A stretch of 64,000 bases of DNA from Hohaiivirga grylli. Its GTDB lineage: Bacteria; Pseudomonadota; Alphaproteobacteria; Rhizobiales; Beijerinckiaceae. A program made the translations under genes and the position numbers. The notes beneath the pieces are model-generated. The model was not told the origin of the DNA. It saw nothing but the letters and a program-made list of their open reading frames with translations, and did no database searches. Shown here piece by piece: positions 53,054 through 61,442 of the stretch (positions are counted from its first letter, which is position 1; each line of letters opens with the position of its first letter). The stretch spans positions 149,633-213,632 of the forward strand of contig NZ_JBBYXI010000004.1 in NCBI RefSeq assembly GCF_039655745.1. Reading direction: 5' to 3'.

Positions 53054-55261
53054 TTAATGACTTGCCATATAATCAGGCAGCCAGGATTCATGGGCTTGTT
53101 TCAGTTCATTGACAGATATGGGAAGTTCTTGCGGTAAATGCAATGATGTCCCGCCTGTCATCCCAATCCAGAAAGCAGGGACGCCAGCTGATTTGGCTTT
53201 TTCAAGAATATCCTGTGCCTGCTGTGCCGGAACGCTCAGCACATAACGGGCCTGATCTTCACCAAACAGCAGGGCATGAAGTGGGAGCTTGGTCGGTGGG
53301 TTGCTGAAGGTCATGCCAATACCCTTGGCAATTGCCATTTCAGCAACAGCAAGAGCAATGCCACCTTCTGAACAGTCATGGACAGTATCAACCAATCCAT
53401 CGCGGATTAGGCCACGGACAAAATCGCCGTTGCACTTCTCAACTGCCAGATCAACCGGAGGAGGAGCTCCCTCTTCACGGCCGCAGATATCGGCAAGATA
53501 GATGGACTGACCAAGCCAGCCAGCGGTATCGCCAATGAGAATGACGGCATCATTCTCACGCTTGAAAGCAACACTTGCAGAGCGCATGACATCGTCAAGC
53601 AAACCAACACCACCGATGGTTGGGGTTGGCAGAATACCCTCACCGTTGGTCTCATTGTAAAGCGAAACGTTGCCTGAAACGACGGGGAAGGAGAGTTCCC
53701 GGCAGGCGTCACCAATACCTTTAAGGCAACCAACCAGCTGACCCATCACATGAGGACGCTCTGGATTTCCGAAGTTCAGGTTATCGGTGATAGCAAGTGG
53801 TGTACCGCCAACAGCGGTGATATTCCGCCATGCTTCAGCAACGGCCTGCTTGCCACCTTCAACCGGGTCTGCACCGCAATAGCGTGGTGTGACGTCTGCT
53901 GTCAGGGCAAGGGCCTTTGGTCCATCCTGAACGCGGACAAGGGCAGAATCACCTCCCGGTGCCTGAACCGTATTGCCAAGGATCAGATGATCATACTGTT
54001 CCCAAACCCAGCGCTTGGAGCATTGATCAGGAGATCCGATCAGCTTTATGAGCGCATCACGATTGGTGACAGGTGGGGAAATAGACTCTGGCGTAATAAC
54101 AGGCTGCTTCGGTGTCGGGACATGCGGACGATCATAGATCGGTGCCTCATCACCCAATTCCTTGATGGGCAGATCAGCCATAACCTTACCATGGTGCTTT
54201 ACGACAAAGCGTAATTTCTCGGTGGTCTTGCCGATAATTGCAAAGTCCAGCCCCCATTTAATAAAGATGGCTTCAGCTTCCTTTTCCTTTTCAGGCTTCA
54301 GAACCATGAGCATACGCTCCTGGCTTTCAGACAGCATCATTTCATAAGCTGTCATGCCTTCTTCACGGCAAGGAACCTTATCAAGATCAAGCTCAACACC
54401 GAGGTTGCCTTTAGCGCCCATTTCAACGGCAGAGCAGGTGAGGCCAGCAGCCCCCATATCCTGAATTGCAATGACGGAATCACTCTGCATCAGTTCGAGA
54501 CAGGCTTCGAGAAGCAGCTTTTCAGCAAAGGGGTCGCCAACCTGAACGGTTGGACGTTTCTCGTCAGATTTATCATCGAACTCGGCAGAAGCCATGGTTG
54601 CACCATGAATGCCGTCACGGCCTGTTTTGGAACCGAGATAAACGATAGGATTACCAACACCTGTTGCTGCTGCGTAGAAAATCTCGTCTGTTTTCACGAG
54701 GCCAACAGCCATGGCATTCACAAGGTTGTTGCCATTGTAGCAAGGATGGAAACCAAACTGGCCGCCAACGGTAGGAACGCCAAATGAGTTACCGTAGCCA
54801 CCAACACCTGCAACAACGCCGGAAATCAGATGGCGGGTTTTGGGGTGGGATGGCTCGCCAAAGCGTAAGGCATTCAGTGCTGCAATTGGGCGGGCACCCA
54901 TGGTGAATACATCACGCAGGATACCGCCAACACCCGTTGTCGCGCCCTGATAGGGTTCAATGAATGATGGGTGGTTATGGCTTTCCATCTTGAATGCACA
55001 GGCCAGACCATCCCCAATATCAATGATACCGGCATTTTCACCTGGGCCCTGAATAACCCATGGGGCTTCCGTAGGCAGACCCTTCAGATGAAGACGGGAT
55101 GATTTATACGAGCAGTGCTCATTCCACATTGCCGAGACAATGCCGAGTTCCGTGATGGTTGGTTCACGCCCGATCAGATCACAGAAGCGCTTGTATTCAT
55201 CAGGTGTGAGCCCGTGTTCCTTGACCAGTTCCGGGGTAATAGGAGTATCGTTATTGATCAT
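53054..55261 (-). CDS. purL: Phosphoribosylformylglycinamidine synthase subunit PurL
   Basis: PurL is the ATP-dependent synthetase half of FGAM synthase in step 4 of purine synthesis. The 735-aa product is the small PurL type that needs PurS and PurQ, both encoded upstream. Landmarks are MWNEHCSYKSSR, GDGLACAFKMESHNHPSFIEPYQG, and DMGAAGLTCSAVEMG. The ATG at 55261 (MINNDTPITPELV) matches the family; an open frame continues 43 codons upstream into the purQ gap but looks untranslated. Confidence 0.97.
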   Translation of the reverse strand: MINNDTPITPELVKEHGLTPDEYKRFCDLIGREPTITELGIVSAMWNEHCSYKSSRLHLKGLPTEAPWVIQGPGENAGIIDIGDGLACAFKMESHNHPSFIEPYQGATTGVGGILRDVFTMGARPIAALNALRFGEPSHPKTRHLISGVVAGVGGYGNSFGVPTVGGQFGFHPCYNGNNLVNAMAVGLVKTDEIFYAAATGVGNPIVYLGSKTGRDGIHGATMASAEFDDKSDEKRPTVQVGDPFAEKLLLEACLELMQSDSVIAIQDMGAAGLTCSAVEMGAKGNLGVELDLDKVPCREEGMTAYEMMLSESQERMLMVLKPEKEKEAEAIFIKWGLDFAIIGKTTEKLRFVVKHHGKVMADLPIKELGDEAPIYDRPHVPTPKQPVITPESISPPVTNRDALIKLIGSPDQCSKRWVWEQYDHLILGNTVQAPGGDSALVRVQDGPKALALTADVTPRYCGADPVEGGKQAVAEAWRNITAVGGTPLAITDNLNFGNPERPHVMGQLVGCLKGIGDACRELSFPVVSGNVSLYNETNGEGILPTPTIGGVGLLDDVMRSASVAFKRENDAVILIGDTAGWLGQSIYLADICGREEGAPPPVDLAVEKCNGDFVRGLIRDGLVDTVHDCSEGGIALAVAEMAIAKGIGMTFSNPPTKLPLHALLFGEDQARYVLSVPAQQAQDILEKAKSAGVPAFWIGMTGGTSLHLPQELPISVNELKQAHESWLPDYMASH

Positions 55262-55310
55262 CTCTCGTCTCGTATTCCTGCCAGAAGTAGAGTTATGGGT
55301 GAATGCCGCT

Positions 55311-56012
55311 TCAGGCAGCCTTGCTGGTGAAAGAGTTGATGAGGCTTGTAAACATTCCGCGCCCATCAGTGCCGCCAACCAGATCATCAATCAGGTTTTC
55401 CGGGTGAGGCATCATGCCAAGGACGTTGAGATTGTCGGAATAGATACCGGCGATCGAATTCATCGAACCATTGCGGTTTGCGTCACCGGTGACTGCGCCC
55501 TGCTCATTGCAATAACGGAAGGCTACGAGACCATCACCTTCAAGACGCTTCAGGGTTTCAGTATCTGCTGTATAGTTACCTTCACCATGCGCAACACAGA
55601 CATCAATTGCCTGGCCTGTTTTATATGCATTGGTAAAAGCTGTATCTGTTCGCTCAACTTTGAGGAACTGACGATGGCAGATGAAGCGCAGGTTCGCATT
55701 ACGCATCAGGATACCCGGTAACAGACCGGATTCACATAAAATCTGGAAGCCATTGCAGATGCCAAGAACAAGGCCACCGCGTGCAGCATGATCTCTTACC
55801 GCATCCATAATATTGGCGCGCCCGGCTATGGCACCGCAACGAAGATAGTCACCGTATGAAAACCCGCCGGGCAGAACAACAAGATCCGTTCCTGCTGGAA
55901 GAGATGTTTCTGCGTGCCAAACCTTCTCAACTTTTGAGCCAGCCTGTACCAGAGCACGAGCGACATCGCCCTCACGGTTAGAACCTGGAAAAACAATGAT
56001 CGCAGCTTTCAT
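55311..56012 (-). CDS. purQ: Phosphoribosylformylglycinamidine synthase subunit PurQ
   Basis: PurQ is the glutaminase that supplies ammonia to PurL. The 233-aa class I amidotransferase has nucleophile Cys86 in LVLGICNGFQIL, with PGGFSYGDYLRCGAIA before it and the His-Glu pair in the C-terminal part (MMPHPEN). It lies 63 bp after purS and about 50 bp before purL. Confidence 0.97.
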   Translation of the reverse strand: MKAAIIVFPGSNREGDVARALVQAGSKVEKVWHAETSLPAGTDLVVLPGGFSYGDYLRCGAIAGRANIMDAVRDHAARGGLVLGICNGFQILCESGLLPGILMRNANLRFICHRQFLKVERTDTAFTNAYKTGQAIDVCVAHGEGNYTADTETLKRLEGDGLVAFRYCNEQGAVTGDANRNGSMNSIAGIYSDNLNVLGMMPHPENLIDDLVGGTDGRGMFTSLINSFTSKAA

Positions 56013-56075
56013 AGCCTTTGCTCCCTTGAGCCAAGCCCTGATATCATCCGGGCTGATAGAATATGCAGCGTGATA

Positions 56076-56315
56076 TCAGATGATATCGATCTGAAAATTC
56101 TCGATGACAGTATTAGCGAGCAGCTTTGTGCAGGCTGCTTCAAGAATGGCTTTGGCTTCGGATGCATCAGAAGTCGCAACTTCGATATCGAAAACCTTGC
56201 CCTGACGGACACTGCCAATGCCATTGACGTCGAGGGATTTCAAAGCACCTTCAATTGCTTTGCCCTGAGGGTCGAGAACACCATTTTTCAAGGTAACTGT
56301 AACGCGAGCTTTCAT
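56076..56315 (-). CDS. purS: Phosphoribosylformylglycinamidine synthase subunit PurS
   Basis: PurS bridges PurL and PurQ in the FGAM synthase complex. The 79-aa protein opens MKARVTVTLKNGVLDPQGKAIEGAL and contains VRQGKVFDIEV, the PurS signature. It is upstream of purQ and downstream of an unrelated lipoprotein gene. Confidence 0.96.
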   Translation of the reverse strand: MKARVTVTLKNGVLDPQGKAIEGALKSLDVNGIGSVRQGKVFDIEVATSDASEAKAILEAACTKLLANTVIENFQIDII

Positions 56316-56467
56316 GTCATTTCCCGATGGCTAGGAGATCGGACCGGCTGCTTCCGGCGTAGACTAGTGGAATACGCGTTTCTCACACGATTAACAACCA
56401 ATCATAGGGCTATGAGCGTAAAAAAATACGGGTTGTTCAAGATATGTTGAAGTATATTTTTCTTTGT

Positions 56468-57037
56468 TCAGTCAAATGCAGACTGATTGCGGCGTGCTAA
56501 TACGCCGATTGCCGTTTTATCGACGATTTCTCTTTCCGTTCCGACAACAATGATAATCTGGAGAACATTATCTTTTTTCCAGCCAAAAACCGTGCTCTCG
56601 ACTTCTGCTTTCCCGTCCTTACGCTTCATGCTGAGTGCGAAACCATGAATGCCGTCTTTGACCAGTGGGGTGATGAAACTCTGGCTGGAAACAGGTTTTG
56701 CGGATTTGTTCTTGCTGAGAGCAACTAATGCCTTGCGTTTTCTGGCCTCAAGCTCTGTTAAAAGTCGCTTTGGGTTATCCAGTATCTGCATCAGTCTATC
56801 AGCTGTTTCTCCCTTGGCGGAAAAAATACCGACAACCAGTCTGCTACTGCATTTTGGAATTTCGCAAAAGGATATTGCCTTAGGCTCAATCTCACCTTCG
56901 TGAAGAAACTTATGAAAGGGAAGGGAGAACCATTGTCCGGCATTCTCTATGCCAGAAATCATTTTGCCAGCCGGGTAGCAGCTTACAAGAAGCAGGACAG
57001 ATGCGACTGCCAGTGATTTTTTGAAAGGGCCGGGCAT
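56468..57037 (-). CDS. Lipoprotein of unknown function between purC and purS
   Basis: The 189-aa protein has a signal peptide with lipobox LLVSC (Cys20). The mature part contains two further cysteines (FCEIPKCSSRL), a basic helical stretch ELEARKRKALVALSKNKSAK, and a beta-rich end (DNVLQIIIVVGTEREIVDKTA). I recognise no family. It interrupts the usual purC-purS order and is separated from purC by a terminator. Its ATG lacks a clear ribosome site. Confidence 0.75.
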   Translation of the reverse strand: MPGPFKKSLAVASVLLLVSCYPAGKMISGIENAGQWFSLPFHKFLHEGEIEPKAISFCEIPKCSSRLVVGIFSAKGETADRLMQILDNPKRLLTELEARKRKALVALSKNKSAKPVSSQSFITPLVKDGIHGFALSMKRKDGKAEVESTVFGWKKDNVLQIIIVVGTEREIVDKTAIGVLARRNQSAFD

Positions 57038-57051
57038 TCAGAAACAGAATG

Positions 57052-57090
57052 AAAAAACGGAGTGGTCTGTGAACGCACTCCGTTATTTTT
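57052..57090 (-). terminator. Rho-independent terminator of purC
   Basis: AACGGAGTG (57056-57064) and CACTCCGTT (57076-57084) form a 9-bp stem, followed on the minus strand by a run of T (complement of 57052-57057). It lies about 10 bases past the purC stop. A T-run also follows on the plus strand. Confidence 0.88.
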
Positions 57091-57093
57091 TGA

Positions 57094-57858
57094 TTATTGT
57101 ACGAGGCGCGGGCCGCTTCCGGCCGACTGTTCGTTCTCGGTGACGATGCCAAGGCGGCGCGCAACTTCCGTATAAGCTTCAATCAGCCCGCCCATGTCGC
57201 GACGGAACCGGTCTTTATCAAGCTTATCCTTGGATTTTGCATCCCACAGACGGCAGGAATCGGGGGATATTTCATCTGCCAGAATAACGCGTGACATGTC
57301 GTTATCCCACAGGCGGCCCATTTCAATCTTGAAGTCAACAAGCTTGATACCGGCAGCCAGGAACATACCTGTCAGGAAGTCGTTGATGCGCATTGCCAGC
57401 ATCATCATTTCATCCAGTTCCTGCGGGGAAGCCCAGCCAAAAGCTGAGATATGCTCTTCCGATACCATCGGGTCGTTCAGCTCATCGTTCTTGTAATAGA
57501 ACTCGATGATGGAACGGGGAAGAGGTGTCCCTTCCTCAAGACCGAGGCGTGTTGCAATTGAACCAGCGGCAACGTTTCTGACGACGACCTCAAGCGGAAT
57601 GATCTCTACAGATCGAATCAGCTGTTCGCGCATATTCAGGCGTTTGATGAAATGGGTTGGAACACCGATTTCGTTTAAAGCCTGAAAGATGAATTCTGAA
57701 ATCCGGTTATTCAGAACGCCTTTACCGTCGATAACGGCATGTTTCTTGGCGTTGAATGCGGTGGCATCATCTTTGAAGTGCTGGATAAGCGTTCCCGGCT
57801 CAGGTCCTTCGTAAAGGACTTTCGCCTTGCCTTCATATATACGGCGGCGGCGGTTCAT
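57094..57858 (-). CDS. purC: Phosphoribosylaminoimidazole-succinocarboxamide synthase
   Basis: PurC (SAICAR synthetase) adds aspartate to CAIR in purine synthesis. The 254-aa protein opens RRRIYEGKAKVLYEGPEPGTLIQHFKDDATAFNA, with IEMGRLWDNDMSRVILADEISPDSCRLWDAKS later, both diagnostic. The ATG at 57858 fits the family; an in-frame TTG adds 12 residues. A GC-richer leader precedes it and a terminator follows, so it is probably monocistronic. Confidence 0.97.
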   Translation of the reverse strand: MNRRRRIYEGKAKVLYEGPEPGTLIQHFKDDATAFNAKKHAVIDGKGVLNNRISEFIFQALNEIGVPTHFIKRLNMREQLIRSVEIIPLEVVVRNVAAGSIATRLGLEEGTPLPRSIIEFYYKNDELNDPMVSEEHISAFGWASPQELDEMMMLAMRINDFLTGMFLAAGIKLVDFKIEMGRLWDNDMSRVILADEISPDSCRLWDAKSKDKLDKDRFRRDMGGLIEAYTEVARRLGIVTENEQSAGSGPRLVQ

Positions 57859-58040
57859 GGGGGTATACCGTGGTTCGAAATGATAGATAGTCAAGCCGTT
57901 GGGCCTTTACTTACAGGATAACGGCCTGCTCTGGGTTACGGACCTTCACGCGGCCAAGGCTACGCTTCGGACCGATGCTGGGAACCTAAACCATCACGCT
58001 ACAATATACAACGGACGGTTTTAAATCATTCCGTAGAATA
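57859..58040. other. GC-rich leader region upstream of purC
   Basis: The 182-bp gap is clearly richer in G+C around 57905-57985 than other gaps here. On the minus strand it contains a stop-bounded reading frame, about 57987-57913, that ends in codons for GRVKVRNPEQAVIL then stop but has no good start codon. It may be a structured leader or a gene remnant. Confidence 0.4.
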
Positions 58041-58721
58041 TCACTTCGGAAGCGGAATTCCAAAACTATTGAGAAGGAATGCCCCACCGCGCTGGAAACC
58101 TTCGCCATCAATACCATGGGCTAGTCCGCGTGAGATGTGAGCTTGTGTCGGGACGCCAAGATCATCAAGGATTTGTTTTGATATTGGCAGGGCCTGAGGA
58201 GGGATAACCTGATCCTGATCGCCATGTATAAGCATAACAGGTGGTTTCGAGGTGATATCGTCTGCAAGACTTTCAGGGCCACGTGCCTCATCAAAAACGA
58301 TGATCCCTGAATATCCAAGGATTGCACCAATCTGCTCAGGACGGCGCAGGCCGACATGAAGGGCCATCATCGTTCCCTGACTGAATCCAACAAGGGCAAG
58401 CTGGGCAGGCTTGAGGTTATAACGTGCCAGTTCACTATCCAGAAAAGCGTTTAATACTGGGGCAGCATGATTAACGCCGACCCAGCGTTCATTCGGGTTC
58501 TGGAAAGTCAAATCAAACCATTGCCGACCCATTGGCGACATACCGCAAGGCTCTGGCGCATTGGGTGAAACAAATGCTGTATCTGGCATCCAGCGTTGCC
58601 ATTGTGCTCCGAGGTCAATCAGATCATTCCCATCGGCGCCATACCCGTGCAGAAAGACAACCAGTTGTGTGGCTGTTCCGGAGGCGGGGGCAATACGAGG
58701 ACCGTCAAGCGTTGTAGACAT
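58041..58721 (-). CDS. Phospholipase/carboxylesterase family alpha/beta hydrolase
   Basis: The 226-aa enzyme has the serine hydrolase triad: Ser114 in GFSQG, Asp170 in HGDQDQVIP and His202 in GLAHGID, with oxyanion segment FLHGYGADGNDL near 23-34. It is related to YpfH/acyl-protein thioesterase-like carboxylesterases. The natural ester is unknown. GGAG lies six bases before the ATG. Confidence 0.9.
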   Translation of the reverse strand: MSTTLDGPRIAPASGTATQLVVFLHGYGADGNDLIDLGAQWQRWMPDTAFVSPNAPEPCGMSPMGRQWFDLTFQNPNERWVGVNHAAPVLNAFLDSELARYNLKPAQLALVGFSQGTMMALHVGLRRPEQIGAILGYSGIIVFDEARGPESLADDITSKPPVMLIHGDQDQVIPPQALPISKQILDDLGVPTQAHISRGLAHGIDGEGFQRGGAFLLNSFGIPLPK

Positions 58722-58801
58722 AAAAGGCTCCGCTGGAGTGTGTTAAAGAATATGTCAATCAGCGATAACTGATCATGGCTAAAGCAGCAAGATAAGTGGC
58801 T

Positions 58802-59461
58802 TTAGTTGGTGCTCATAACCCCATCACGTGCCTTAACCTGCCGATAGTAGGCCCACAGGATACGGGCTGCAACTGCGCGCCATGGCCGCCATTTGAGGGA
58901 AAGCTCCGTAATCTCTTTTGCAGAGGGGCGATGGGGGTAGCCATAGGCAATCCTATAGGCTTCCTGTAAGGCAAGGTCTCCTGCTGGGAAGACATCAGTA
59001 TGTCCGATGCAGGATAGCAAATACAGGTCGGCCGTCCATGGGCCGATGCCATGGATTGCTGTCATCAGGTTATGTGCCTCTTGAGCTTCTATTTGGGCTA
59101 ATTGTTCGATGGGAAGCCGATTCTCAATGACCGCTTCCGCCACTGCGCGCATGGTTTTAATTTTGCCTTGAGAAAGGCCGAGTTTTCTTAAATCCTCTTC
59201 GGGTGATGATATAAACTGCTCATGGCTGACTTCTCCCAGATGGCTGACAAGTCTTTGCCAGATTGCATTGGCACTGGCCGTTGAAAGTTGCTGGCCTGTA
59301 ATTATCCAGCAGAGTCCGGAGAAGCCACCTTCACGCAGTCGCATTTGTGGAATGGCGCCTTCTGCGACTAGGCGGGCAATAACGGGATCTTGCTGTGAAA
59401 GCGCTTCAATCCCTGCTTTCAGGTCATTCTCTGTGTCGATCCGTTGAATACTATGCGCCAT
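58802..59461 (-). CDS. DNA-3-methyladenine glycosylase II (AlkA-type HhH-GPD)
   Basis: The 219-aa base-excision enzyme has a helix-hairpin-helix (IHGIGPWTADLYLL, about 136-149) and the catalytic Asp162 in FPAGDLALQ. There is no 4Fe-4S cluster, as in AlkA and MagIII-like proteins. It removes alkylated bases such as 3-methyladenine. It lacks the N-terminal beta domain of E. coli AlkA, a common compact form. AAAGGG lies eight bases before the ATG. Confidence 0.92.
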   Translation of the reverse strand: MAHSIQRIDTENDLKAGIEALSQQDPVIARLVAEGAIPQMRLREGGFSGLCWIITGQQLSTASANAIWQRLVSHLGEVSHEQFISSPEEDLRKLGLSQGKIKTMRAVAEAVIENRLPIEQLAQIEAQEAHNLMTAIHGIGPWTADLYLLSCIGHTDVFPAGDLALQEAYRIAYGYPHRPSAKEITELSLKWRPWRAVAARILWAYYRQVKARDGVMSTN

Positions 59462-59559
59462 AGAATGGACCCTTTCAGGTTTACACCGTCTGATATCTTG
59501 CTAAACGGTTCAAACCAATTCTAATAATAAAGACCTATCTGCAGTGAGAGTATCTGTTT

Positions 59560-60435
59560 TTGCAACCCGTTTTTCGCTTTGCTCCAAGCCCGAATGGCCT
59601 TTTGCATCTTGGACATGCCTACTCAGCTCTTCTGAACGAGAGACTGGCGAGGACATGCAAGGGACGTTTGCTGCTGCGTATTGAAGATATTGATATTTTA
59701 CGCTGCAAGCCTGAGTTTGAGCATGCGATCTATGAGGATTTAGGCTGGCTCGGGCTTCAATGGGAAAAACCTGTCTTACGTCAGTCAGAACGTTTTGACG
59801 CCTACGGCAAAGCATTTGCATGTCTGAAGGATATGGGAGTTGTCTATCCGTGTTTCTGTTCTCGCAAGGATATTGCTCAGGCAGTTGCTGACCACATGAC
59901 TGAAGAAGTGGATCCGGATGGAGCTCCGATTTATCCCGGCACTTGTCGTGGCCTGAGCTTAGCTGAAGTCCACAGTAGGATTAATCGGGGTGATGAACAT
60001 GCCTGGCGGCTTGATGTCGAAAAAGCTCTCGCGTGTATTGATGAACCCCTGATTTATGAACGGTTTGAGCCGGATCAAAATAATAATGCTGTCAAGAGTA
60101 TTTCAGCGTTTGAATGCTATTCTCTGCGCTGGGGTAATCCAATCATTGTCAGGAAAGAGACACCAACGAGTTATCATCTTTCTGTGGTGGTTGATGATGC
60201 GCAGCAGGGTGTGACACAGGTGGTGCGGGGGAGGGACCTTGAACCTGCCACTGATCTGCATGTTTTGCTTCAGAAACTTTTAGGTCTTCCGACACCCGTT
60301 TATTATCATCATGAACTCATACGGGGTGGGCAGGGGGAGAAGCTTTCTAAAAGTCTGTTCTCTGAATCGCTTGCTGAGTTACGTGCAAAAGAAAATACGC
60401 CGGAAGATATCCGGCGTATGCTTGGTTTCTATTAA
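59560..60435 (+). CDS. gluQ: Glutamyl-Q tRNA(Asp) synthetase
   Basis: GluQRS attaches glutamate to the queuosine base of tRNA(Asp). The 291-aa protein is a truncated class I GluRS: HLGH at 16-19 for HIGH, EKLSKS for KMSKS, and no anticodon domain. The zinc site C98-x-C100...Y125-x3-C129 is the GluQRS pattern. The start is a TTG at 59560 with an upstream stop in frame a few codons before, so no longer version is possible except a CTG. It is convergent with the AEC transporter. Confidence 0.95.
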   Translation: MQPVFRFAPSPNGLLHLGHAYSALLNERLARTCKGRLLLRIEDIDILRCKPEFEHAIYEDLGWLGLQWEKPVLRQSERFDAYGKAFACLKDMGVVYPCFCSRKDIAQAVADHMTEEVDPDGAPIYPGTCRGLSLAEVHSRINRGDEHAWRLDVEKALACIDEPLIYERFEPDQNNNAVKSISAFECYSLRWGNPIIVRKETPTSYHLSVVVDDAQQGVTQVVRGRDLEPATDLHVLLQKLLGLPTPVYYHHELIRGGQGEKLSKSLFSESLAELRAKENTPEDIRRMLGFY

Positions 60436-60447
60436 ATATATTAAGTG

Positions 60448-61362
60448 CTAGACACCCAGAACACGCAGCCACATTACGATTGTGAAAATGGATAGGGCTG
60501 TTGATAGCGTCAGTGTTGTTGAAGCCAATCCAATACCCTGACGGTATTGCGCTGCAAAAATATAGGCATTTACGCCTGTCGGGCAGGCTGCAAACAGCAC
60601 CGCAACACCAATCCATACGGGTGGCATCGTGAAGACATAAGATGCCAGCACGTAAACCAGAAGTGGGTGCATGATCAGCTTAAGGAATGAAATGATGCTA
60701 GGCTGTTTCCAGCCAGCTTCAATCCCATAGCGATGTAGTGAGATACCCATGGCAATCAGGGCGCAAGGGCCTGCAGCTGTTGCCACCGGGTCAGTAATCT
60801 TCCAGATAAACTCAGGCACATAATGGCCGAATGGCCGGATGATAAGACCAAGAATAATGCCCGCCATAATTGGGTGGGTCACAAGCCGTTTAATGAGGGT
60901 GAGAACAGATGCCTTCCGGCCCTCGGCAAGAATGGTTGCCAGTGTCATGATGATTGGCAGATGGATGGCAATCAGCATGAACAACGGTACTTCAGCGGCT
61001 TTGCCATAAGCCTGCATGATCATCGGGATACCCATCAGCATGGTGTTGGACTGTCCGGCAGCAAAGCCAGCAACAACGCCTTCTGTCGAATTCTGTTTGA
61101 ATATCTTTCCTGAAATCAGGCTTGAGATAACCCAGACACCTAAGGCACCGCCAAAATAGGAAATCCAGTATCCCCACGGCTGATTAGATGGGAACTCGGC
61201 ATGAACCAATGTACGGAACATCAGGGCAGGCATGCCCAGATTGAAAACAAATTCCGAAATACCGATCCCGGCTTTTTCTGACAACAGATTGAATCTGATT
61301 GCCGAATATCCAACCATGACTAGTCCGAAGACAGGTAAAACAATCAGGATGGCGGTTAACAT
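60448..61362 (-). CDS. AEC family transporter
   Basis: The 304-aa membrane protein has about ten helices in two halves and the Mem_trans pattern (GISEFVFNLGMPALMFRTL; AAGQSNTMLMGIPMIMQAYG; FAACPTGVNAYIFAAQY). Bacterial AEC proteins carry malonate, malate or other small acids. The substrate is unknown here. The 12-bp gap to gluQ makes it convergent. Confidence 0.9.
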   Translation of the reverse strand: MLTAILIVLPVFGLVMVGYSAIRFNLLSEKAGIGISEFVFNLGMPALMFRTLVHAEFPSNQPWGYWISYFGGALGVWVISSLISGKIFKQNSTEGVVAGFAAGQSNTMLMGIPMIMQAYGKAAEVPLFMLIAIHLPIIMTLATILAEGRKASVLTLIKRLVTHPIMAGIILGLIIRPFGHYVPEFIWKITDPVATAAGPCALIAMGISLHRYGIEAGWKQPSIISFLKLIMHPLLVYVLASYVFTMPPVWIGVAVLFAACPTGVNAYIFAAQYRQGIGLASTTLTLSTALSIFTIVMWLRVLGV

Positions 61363-61442
61363 TTTAACCCCGCTTGCAGCAGCGGTAACTGCATCTTCTT
61401 ATTTTTCAGACCCTGCTGGAAAAAGTCACCAGCAGAGTGGGA

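Noticed and set aside
54162..55261. Extended N-terminus of purL up to 55390
   Set aside because: The extra 43 residues overlap the gap and the end of purQ and do not resemble PurL; the family start is the ATG at 55261.
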